Assembly: GCA_025201375.1 (NCBI GenBank)
Contig: JAIWZP010000004.1
Span: 124,001 to 188,000, forward strand
DNA: 64,000 nucleotides
Source: Gongronella butleri
Lineage: Eukaryota > Mucoromycota > Mucoromycetes > Mucorales > Cunninghamellaceae
Reading direction: 5' to 3'
The notes beneath the pieces were generated by a model. The model was not told the origin of the DNA, did not search any database, and saw nothing but the letters and a program-made list of their open reading frames with translations. Shown one piece after another: positions 55,979 through 64,000 of the stretch (position 1 is its first letter; every line of letters begins with the position of its first letter). The position numbers were made by a program, and so were the translations under genes.

Positions 55979-57887
55979 ATGTTGCTTCGTGCTGTGCTCA
56001 CTTTGAGTCTGATTGCACAGTCTGTGTTGGCGGCTCGTTTCAAAGTGATTGCGCCCTCGGCAAAGACCGCTGACAGCGTATTGGTCATGGTTGATGGCCG
56101 CACGTTCCGCCTCAATATCCTTGAGGAAGATGTCCCTTACTTTACAGGCGACGTCAATCTGTCAGGCGACAGTGTTCAATACAAAGTAAGGCTAAAATAT
56201 CACACAAAAAAAAGGCTGACACAAATGCTCATAATCTTTTTTGTGCGCTAGTACGTCGTCGATGGCAAGGCTGAGCCGTTTGAGCGCACGCTTGAAGGCC
56301 AGTCGACACGCAATGACTTTTTTAATCGACCAGTCACATATGCAAACATCCCCAAGTTGCCCACCGTGATTGGCGAGAATGTAAGTCATGAAAATGAGCA
56401 CCAGTATGATGCTCACGCTGCTTTACGCTCTTTTTTTTTTTTTTTTTTTTTTTTTTGAATCTTTCAGGACTGGGACAAGGCCATTCCCCCCGGCCCCATT
56501 TGGGACACAAATTACATCCCGACTGTGTTTGTCAACGGCAATCCCGATGAAATGGAGAGTCTGATTACTGGTCTGTCCAAGGATATTTACAATGTCAAGC
56601 TCACGCTTATCGATGTCGATGACGTCCATACTTTCCAAGTAAGAATCAGAAAAAATGGCGTGGGGGGACCAGGGCTGCGGATTTTTTGGTGCTAAAAACA
56701 CCCGAGCAAGCAAATTCAAAAGAGTGCGGCGAGCGCGTAAAAAAAAAAAAAAAAAAAAAAAAAAAGACGCGAGGCTCACATTTTATGGCTCCGCGTCAAT
56801 TTTTTGTTTCTTTCTTTCTTTCAAGAATGCACGCTTCCAATTGCACAAGCCCGGCAAAACTCACAACAATGCCAAACAATCGTGGAAATGGCAGTTGCCC
56901 GAGGGTCAGCAGCTGAATGGTCGCGACTTTTTCAAGATCCGACACATGGAGGAAGATCCAACTCAAATTCGCGAAAAGTTGTATGCCGACATCTTGCGCG
57001 CCATGGGGACAGCTGCGAATCAAGCCAACATGATCCGGTTTTTCATCAATGGCGAATCCATGGGCACATTCAACATGCTGGACGACATTCCAAGCTATTC
57101 CTACGTCGAGGCTAACTTTTACGGCGGCAAGGCGGCACGCATGGGCCCGTTGTTCGATGGTGCGTCGGGTGCGTCGTTTAAGGACGTGCCCGACAATTAC
57201 GATTCATTCATTGCCGCACCCGAGTCGTCTGAAAACAAAAAACTCCTTCACGAGCTGGGCCGCGCACTCTCGCATCTCAATCCGCGCAGCGACGCCGACA
57301 TTGCTGAGCTGAAAAAGCACTTTAATGTGGACCAATTCCTGCGCTACATGGTCATGGAGTTCCTGACGGGCCACTGGGACGGCTATTGGCAGGAACAGAC
57401 CAACATTGGCGCCTATGAGGACATCGACAATCAAATGGTTCATTTCCTTGCGCAAGATTTTGACGCCACCTTTGGCGTCAACATTGCGCGCCCAAAGGAC
57501 TTTGTCAACGTGCCTTACACAGAGTATCCCGAGCTGTTCCCCGGTGGCTACTTGATCAACATGTTTTTGCAAAACGACCATTTGCGCGAAACATTTGAAA
57601 CGTACTTGGTCAAGACCGTGACCACACTCTTCAACAATCAGACACTCACACCGCACGTCCTCGCTTACCACGAATTTATCCTGCCCGACCTAAAATGGGA
57701 CCGCAATATCAAGCAGCGCTCGCCCGGCATCGATTTTGGTTGGGAGTTCCCGCAGGTCATCGAGAACCTGTGGAAAAAGGTCGACGCGCCAAATGGCAAC
57801 GGTGGCGGTGCCGACTGGGGCTTGTGCGAGTGGATCGTGGCCAAGTCAAAGGCCGTCGCACGCGAATTCCGCCTCAAGGGCATCTGA
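55979..57887 (+). CDS. Secreted CotH-family protein 2, four exons
   Basis: Predicted 522-residue paralogue of the gene at 50124. Exons: 55979-56185, 56252-56380, 56468-56638, 56826-57887. Exons 2 and 3 have exactly the same lengths as in the first gene (129 and 171 nt) and all introns are phase 0, so the pair arose by duplication. A signal peptide (MLLRAVLTLSLIAQSVLA) is followed by the same domain order, with LHKPGKTHNNAKQSWKW, RHMEEDPTQIREK, GHWDGYWQEQTN and DFDATFG. The C-terminus is polar (AVAREFRLKGI), again without a GPI signal. Likely secreted or wall-bound. Confidence 0.92.
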
Positions 57888-59341
57888 TTTCGTTTTTCTC
57901 TTTTTCTTTTTCTTTTTTTGTTTTTACGCGTACCATTTTGCATCTTGCCATACGCGCAGCCTTTATAAACATATATAGCCACACCTATCTACCGTAATAA
58001 AAGCTTGTTCATCATCCAAAAACACCAAAAATAACAAAAAAAAAAAAGCTCCTACATCGACCGTTCACGTGGTCACGAGCATCTTGCATACAGTGTTACG
58101 TTACACGGGTCCCTTTTTTCACCCTTTTTTGCATGACAAGGGGGCCAGTGTCACCTCACGTGCGCGCGGCTTGCCACCGAAAAGCCGAACAATGCACCTT
58201 TTTTTTTCATTTTTTTTTTTTTACGCGCCGGTGTGTGGCGGAATGGGGTCATCCGACCACGGGCGACAAGCAAAAAGTAGGTGCAGCCTGGAACAAAGAG
58301 CATTGATGCCATTGCCGCACGCACAGCCGGTCATGGTACATGCTGGAAGCAGGAAAAAAAAAGAGTCATCAAAAGAACTTTACAGTGCTGGATGACGCGC
58401 GTAATTCTCCTAGCAAGGACCTCACTGCATGGAACCGAGCAATCGTTGTCTCGCCCCGTCCGTTTCCTTGGGATGCACTGCCGCCGCGCTTTCGGCTTTT
58501 CTCCTTTACCCGGCCCACAATGACGACGATTCTCCCTTTTTGTTGTTTGTTTGAGGATACTTGCAATCCTCTTCTTCCCCTTGGCTTGTTTCTGCGGCTC
58601 CCCTTCCTCCTTTCACATGCACTTTTAATGAATGCTATCGAACGGAATAAAGAAAACAGATCTCATGGATCCAAAGTTTTAATATTGTAGCAACATTGAC
58701 AAAGATCTTGCGCAACTAAAAACAAAAAAAATACCATAGGATCACGCCTCTTGGTCAATTGGGCGCCGCTCCCCGCCCCTTCCTTCCCCCCTTTTTACTT
58801 AAATGGCGATGCCCGAGGTCCACCTCTTTTTTTTTTTTTTTTTTTTCTTGGAGCCGACACCCCTTTTTGACAAGTGCCACGGTCCCAATTCAAAGGATGC
58901 ATCCTTCTTTACTGATATAATAAGGTTACAAAGGAGTCAAGGGCTCTCGAAAACACGAAAAGGTGAGGTCAAAATCCCATTAAATTAGGCAAGGGATGGC
59001 CACCCCCTCTGGAGCCAGATAGTGCAATTGCTTGCGTGTTCATAAGTTCCGATCATGATGCGAGGGAAAAAAAAAAAAAAAAAAGAAGGGGGCGGTGAAA
59101 AAAGTACCTGCAAGGACGCACACACCTTCATTCCTCCCACTTATTCGTTGGCCCTTTTTTTTCTGCTCATGTTTGGCACAACATTGGCCACCCTTTAAGT
59201 GCATATTTCCCTTTTTCCTTTCCTTCCGCTTTTCCTTTCCTTCTTCCCTTCTTTTTCATTTTTGTATCATCAAGGTCAATCTCTTTTTCTCTTTCAACTT
59301 TTTTTTTTTGATTTTTTTTTCATTCTTGTCGTTTGCCCACC
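57888..59341. other. Intergenic region
   Basis: 3' flank of the CotH gene (AATAAAAGC near 57996), then mixed DNA with several T and A homopolymers (58827-58846, 59067-59083). From 59190 to 59340 it is strongly C/T-rich, the expected leader of the next gene. No gene is supported. Confidence 0.45.
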
Positions 59342-61434
59342 ATGATGAATTCACCCACCATGACCCTTCAATCACCAGCATTGGACCATTCGCCGTTGCA
59401 CGCGCATTTGCGCCGTGTGCCACAGCCGCGCTTTCGCTACGATTACAGCAATTTTGATGACCATCGCTTTTACTCTGCGATTTCTGCGACGCCGACGGCC
59501 TTGTTGACAGAGGACGACCCCACACAGCCGCCATTTGACGACGAGAACCAATTGCCCACGCCCGAGGAATTCAAGGCCATTGTCGACGACTATCTCAACA
59601 ATTTGAGCCCAAAGAAGCGGGACAAGGCCCTGGTCGATCAGCACCGATACCATTTAATACAGCAGGTGCTGCGCGATCCGCGCAACACCGCCATTTCTAC
59701 CGCGCAATTCCGCTTTTGGGTTAAAAAGATGTTCCAGCTTCAAATGGGCAACATGGATATCATATGCCACGACAACAAGCCTGTGGCCATCAAAGAGCAT
59801 ATCTATGACATCCTGGTGAGAGCGCATCGAGAAGCTCATCATGGAGGCAGAGACAAAACATCGGCATTGGTAAGGAGGCAGAGACAAAAAAAAAACCAGA
59901 GAGAGAGAGAGAGAGAAAAAAAAATCACCGATTCTCCACACCTACTGGCCAAACGCCCTTTTGATCTCACGCGCCCTTAAGGCACCGCCATCGCCCCCTC
60001 ACCCCCGTCATCACACCCAAGAGAAAGAAAAAATGATAAGCGCGACGAATTGACCCTTTTTTTTTTATTTTATTTTTATTGTTTTTTTTTATTGTTTTAC
60101 AAAAAAAAAAAAAGGTGCGCCGCAAATTCTCGTGGATTCCCAAGGAGCTTGTTGCGCGGTTTGTGCGCCATTGTCCATTTTGCATTACGCGTCGCAATGG
60201 CGGCCAAAGCCCGGGGACGCTGAAATCGTCGAATGCAAGCTCACCTACGCGACGCGGATCCACGCAGCGCTACGACCACCCGTACAATCATCACATGACG
60301 GCACCGTATGCTCATTCTGGCTCGCTGTTTGATCAGACGCCGCCAATCATTTGCACGCCGTCCATGCGCGAGGATACAAGTGATTTTTCGGCATCATCGG
60401 GGCCACCCTCTGCGGACCATGGTTACGACCACTCACCTCACTATGTGGCCATGCCGTATCAATCGTCAGCTCACTCGCCACGTCGGCCAAGCTGCCATTT
60501 TGCGGCGTATGAACGCGACGAAGACGATTTTCTGAGCTCGTACTCGTACGACCCATGCCACGCGTCGTCGCCGCACCAGATGCACCCTCAATTGCAACAC
60601 CAGCAGCATCAGCAGCACGCGTCGTCATCGCCCAACCAAGTTCGTATACCATCCGTCATACCAAATCAGCCGCAACAGCTGCCATTGGACATGTTGGCCT
60701 TCCGTTCGCCCTCGCCTCAGAACCAATTGGTCGACGCTGCCACTGTCGCTGCCGCTGCCGCGGCCTCGCTTCTTCCGCCACCTCCCCAGACCCATCATGG
60801 CACGCCTTATTCCCAACCAGCCCCCGAGCACCAACACCCACATCATCAAGATACCAATGCCTTTTTTTATCAACAACATCCGTATCTGTATCACCCGTAC
60901 ACGCTTGACGCGACGCCGTCGGCCGCAACGTCCGCGGCTGACATGTCAAATGCATCATCGGCGGCCGTTCACGCGACAACGACCGCGACAGCGAGCGTTT
61001 CAGTGGCCAATGGCCATGACGCGGCGACAAATGGCTACTATCCGAATTTGCTTGGTGTTGCGGCTGCAGCATGTGATCCAGCAGCCGTGGGTGGTGCGCC
61101 GACCACGGCTGGTGGCACGCAGCCCATCTCACTGACGGCCAATGAGGCGTATTTGCGTTCAACCCTGGCTGTTTCCCAAACGCCCACGTCGTCCGTGGCA
61201 TCCGTTGACCCCACGGCATCGTCGTCAACGTCGACCAATGGCACGTCATCAACAGCAAGCAGCCTGCACCCGTCGTCCACCACGTCGCATGAATCGTCGT
61301 CAGCATTGAGCCTCCTGAGCCATCATCAGCAACAGGACGCCTATTTCAATGCCGACAACAACCCCCTGGTCAACTACGCAAATCATATCGACGCATCAAC
61401 CACATGCAATACCTTTGGAACTTCGCATCTATGA
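59342..61434 (+). CDS. Putative regulator with an HHCC integrase-type zinc-binding motif, two exons
   Basis: Predicted 615-residue protein. Exons: 59342-59869 and 60115-61434. The N-terminal 130 residues include a helical segment (LPTPEEFKAIVDDYLNNLS). The conserved core follows: FRFWVKKMFQL, then DNKPVAIKEHIYDILVRAH, and a zinc-binding motif His162-x3-His166-x29-Cys196-x2-Cys199 of the retroviral-integrase H2C2 type, with GGRDKTSALVRRKFSWIP between. The rest (about 200-615) is Ser, Ala, Thr, Gln and His-rich without domains. No integrase catalytic core is present, so this is a domesticated-type nuclear/DNA-binding protein, probably a transcription regulator. I do not know a named orthologue. 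The acceptor at 60113-60114 follows a run of A, which is unusual. Confidence 0.75.
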
Positions 61435-62526
61435 AAAAAACAAACAAAATTCGCAACTTGAGGCCATTGCTCCTCCCCATTGACCCCCCTTTTTTTGATG
61501 TCATGCCATGATCCCTTTTGCTACTTTTCCCACTCCCCACTCCCCAGGACACACGACATGCATCTCTTGTCCCACGTTTTATCCTCACTTACTATATGCC
61601 TGATCCCTTCCATTAATGCCATACCATATGTCTCAATTTCCCTTTTTGTCCTCGCCCACCATCACGTAGATTCCCTTGTCATTCATTCGTGAACAATATC
61701 AACCTCTCTGCTCTTATGGATATTCATTTTTTTTTTTATTTAAAACATTCTGTTTCTGTAGTAATACCTTTTGTCCAATGCTGTCACAAATAAAAAAAAA
61801 AAAAGATTCTCATCTTGACTTGCCCGGCCCCTATTTGTTTTTTTTATAAGCGTACAAGGTCATGGGAGGCGGTGATCCGTGCGCCTCGTCGTGTGCATGG
61901 AAAATCTTGATTCAGGCCATCGACACCCCCTTTTTGGTGCCCCAAAAAAAAGGGCGTATAAAAAAAGGGGCTTTTGTGAGCTTCCATTTTAAGCTTGTCG
62001 TCGTTCATGTATGATGCATACCATGACAGTGGATCATGCCAGTCGCGTGAGAGATAAGTCACAACGTGGACAACGCACCATTGGCTTGGAAAACAGCAAA
62101 AACGAGGGATTTCTTAATTTCTTAAAATAAATTGCCCCCTGGCTGGTCAATTAGCTCTTTTCTTTTCGGCCAGGGCCCCCGCTCAGCAGATGCCACTGAT
62201 CATACCCGCCATCATGGAGACGCGCATAAAAATCTCGGGGCAGGGGAGATTGACAGACTGAAGACAAAATTGAAAAAAAGGAGAAAACGAGATTTTGACT
62301 TGGTGTGAGCTTCTGTTTTTTTTCTGTTGAATTAGACCCTCACGCATGCTCTTGATCCTCCTGATGACAATGATTCACAGAGGGGCTATGATACAATAAT
62401 GAAAGCATGAGTTTAAAAAATCAGTGTGAACAGAAACAAGGGGGAAAAAAAGGCAAAATAATGGTTGTAAACGGAGGGGGGCTAGATCAGCAACAGCGTG
62501 TAGAATTGAGAGAACAGTGAGCGAAA
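61435..62526. other. Intergenic region between convergent genes
   Basis: 3' flanks of two convergent genes. T/C-rich plus-strand stretches and AATAAAAAAAAA near 61790. No gene or RNA is supported. Confidence 0.45.
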
Positions 62527-63658
62527 TTACATCTTGATGGGCGTGGCAAGATTGTAAATCTTGGCACCTTCGCCTAAAAACAAAAAAACGTCAGCAAAAC
62601 GATAATTTTCGCGCTTCACAATTGTATTTTGCACGCATCCCCTTTCTCGTGACTTACTATAGTCCTTGCCCTCCTCACGCTCGTACTCGGGTGGGAACAG
62701 GTTGCGCTTGTCATCATAGTAGCGGTCGCGCAAATCGCCCTCTTTTGCGGCATTGTATGTCAGGTACACCGCAACACGCGACTTTTCCGTGTTGTTGTCG
62801 CCAGAGCGGTGCGCAAGGTAAGCGCCAAAGATCAAGACGGAGCCCTGGAAGATAAAAAAAAATACAGGGATGAGTTTTCGTCGCACCCCTAACACATCTC
62901 AAAACGCGTCAAAAATGCCAAAAACGCGTCTTTGACGCGCTGTCATGTCCTCAACTTACAGGTTTGCAGTACACAGGCGTCCACTCGTGCTCAGCACACC
63001 AATCCAAGGCAATGCCGCCATCGGTCATTGTCTGAGGCAAGATGCCACGCTCGTATTCGTTCTTGTGTGAGCCAGGAACGACCTCCAGGCAGCCATTCTG
63101 TGGTGTGGTCTCGTCCACGGTGAACATGACAGTCATGTGTGAGGATTGGCCGAATTGAACAAAGGCAGGCGCGTCTTGATGCGCGTTGAAACTGCAAAAA
63201 GAGCGTAAAGATGACGCGTTAATGCCATTTTCCTTTTTTTCTTTCCTTTTTTTTCTTTTCGTTTGCGCGTTTGCCATCTCTTGTCACACTTACCCACCGC
63301 CTCCTGGCAGCTTGTAGTTGACCTTTTCCTTGAACAGGACATAGTCTTCACCGTGCAATTCCTTGAGGATCTCCATCAGACGCGGGCTGCGCACATAGGC
63401 ATTCATCCCAGGGTGGAAAGGCGTAAAATTCTCGGTGCGGCACAGCTGTTCCTCATTGGTGGACTTGTTGATCTCATAGTATTGCATCCACTTGCCCTTT
63501 TCATGGCCCCACTGCTTAAAGTCATCCGTGTATTGCTTGAGCGTGGCATGCTCCTCGGGCGTATAAAAATCTTCAATCAACAAGAAGCCTTGCTCGTGGT
63601 ATGATTGTTTCTGGGCGTCCGTCAGGGGATAGCGTGATTCAGTGGGAGCGACAGTCAT
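62527..63658 (-). CDS. Phytanoyl-CoA dioxygenase-family Fe(II)/2-oxoglutarate oxygenase, four exons
   Basis: Predicted 276-residue PhyH-family oxygenase that hydroxylates a small or CoA-linked substrate using Fe(II), O2 and 2-oxoglutarate. Exons (minus): 63294-63658, 62960-63191, 62658-62844, 62527-62573. Iron ligands are His126 and Asp128 (NAHQDAPAF) and His211 (YLAHRSGDN); Arg222 (EKSRVAVYLTYN) should bind 2-oxoglutarate. The N-terminal YHEQGFLLIEDFYTPEE is typical of the family, as is CLEVVPGSHK. There is no obvious PTS1 (it ends PIKM) or PTS2, so a peroxisomal role is unproven. TATAAAAG lies 82 bp upstream. Several family members act on substrates other than phytanoyl-CoA. Confidence 0.92.
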
Positions 63659-63739
63659 GGCGGGCGGATTTGGGCTTTTTTTTTTTTGATTGAAAGTTGG
63701 TTGAAAAAAAAGGAAAACAAAAAAATGGACAAGATTACG

Positions 63740-63747
63740 CTTTTATA
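63740..63747 (-). promoter_or_regulatory. TATA box of the PhyH gene
   Basis: TATAAAAG on the minus strand, about 82 bp upstream of the ATG at 63658, within the expected range. Confidence 0.6.
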
Positions 63748-64000
63748 GGGGACCCTGAAACGAATGGGTCTTTCCATCGTCCATGTCCTCCCACCCCCCA
63801 AGTTTTTACTTTATTTTTTGTTCGCGTGAATTAAACGCGCGCACCCCCAAGTTTCTGGCTTTTTTTTTTTTTTTTTTTTACCTTGTTTGTAATGAGTCCC
63901 AGTGCCATGGCGACAGGAGCCCCCATGAAAAAAATGGCGCACAATGGAATCCGCGCCTCGGCGAATCTTGTCCACCATCAGAGGAAATTATCCATAAGAG
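63748..64000. other. Right-edge DNA with a possible partial exon
   Basis: On the minus strand, a frame ending AACAAG|GTAAAA at 63882 encodes a hydrophobic segment (IPLCAIFFMGAPVAMALG). This could be the last part of an exon of a membrane-protein gene whose 5' side lies beyond the window; the following intron would begin with a long T run. The evidence is one hydrophobic stretch and one donor, so this is weak. Confidence 0.15.

Overview
This window looks like nuclear DNA of an early-diverging filamentous fungus, most likely a Mucoromycota/Mucorales species. Four things point there: many short introns with GT/GC...AG ends and long T tracts before the acceptor; a pair of secreted CotH-family proteins, a family expanded in Mucorales; GATA and C2H2 regulators with homopolymeric Q/S/A stretches; and a Crypton-type tyrosine recombinase. 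No database search was possible, so the placement is inference. Gene models were built by hand by joining open reading frames at splice sites. For each spliced model below, the exon lengths sum to an intact reading frame.

Layout, left to right. 1-5.2 kb: mostly intergenic, with one two-exon C2H2 zinc-finger gene (minus, 1868-2926). 5.3-15.4 kb: a seven-exon TLC-domain membrane protein; a first copy of dispersed repeat family R1; a small coiled-coil protein resembling the BORC subunit lyspersin; peroxin 7 (minus); and a long RanBP2-zinc-finger/RRM/exonuclease-like RNA-binding protein of the Nrp1 type (minus). 16-22 kb: a mobile-element island holding repeat family R2 (with an inserted fragment that looks like host coding sequence), clusters of TACTG/CAGTA palindromes, a Crypton recombinase with one frameshift, and a poly-A minisatellite. 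22-29.3 kb: a UIM-motif protein, a double-GATA-finger transcription factor with a DUF1752-like N-terminus, ribose-5-phosphate isomerase, and the Pol III factor BRF1.

30-44.5 kb is the most distinctive segment: two adjacent, co-oriented 20-exon paralogues (1358 and 1338 residues) of the MMS1_N/CPSF_A superfamily (relatives of DDB1, SF3B3/Rse1 and CPSF160). The first is bracketed by inverted copies of R1. 44.7-48.6 kb: a TBC Rab-GAP and the mitochondrial GTPase MTG1, both on minus. 50-58 kb: two four-exon CotH-family genes separated by a second R2 island. 59.3-61.4 kb: a putative regulator with an HHCC integrase-type zinc-binding motif. 62.5-63.7 kb: a phytanoyl-CoA dioxygenase-like enzyme (minus).

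The genes do not form one pathway. They are ordinary housekeeping and regulatory genes with two local duplications (MMS1_N/CPSF_A and CotH), each next to or interrupted by repeats. The repeats are the best explanation for what is unusual here.
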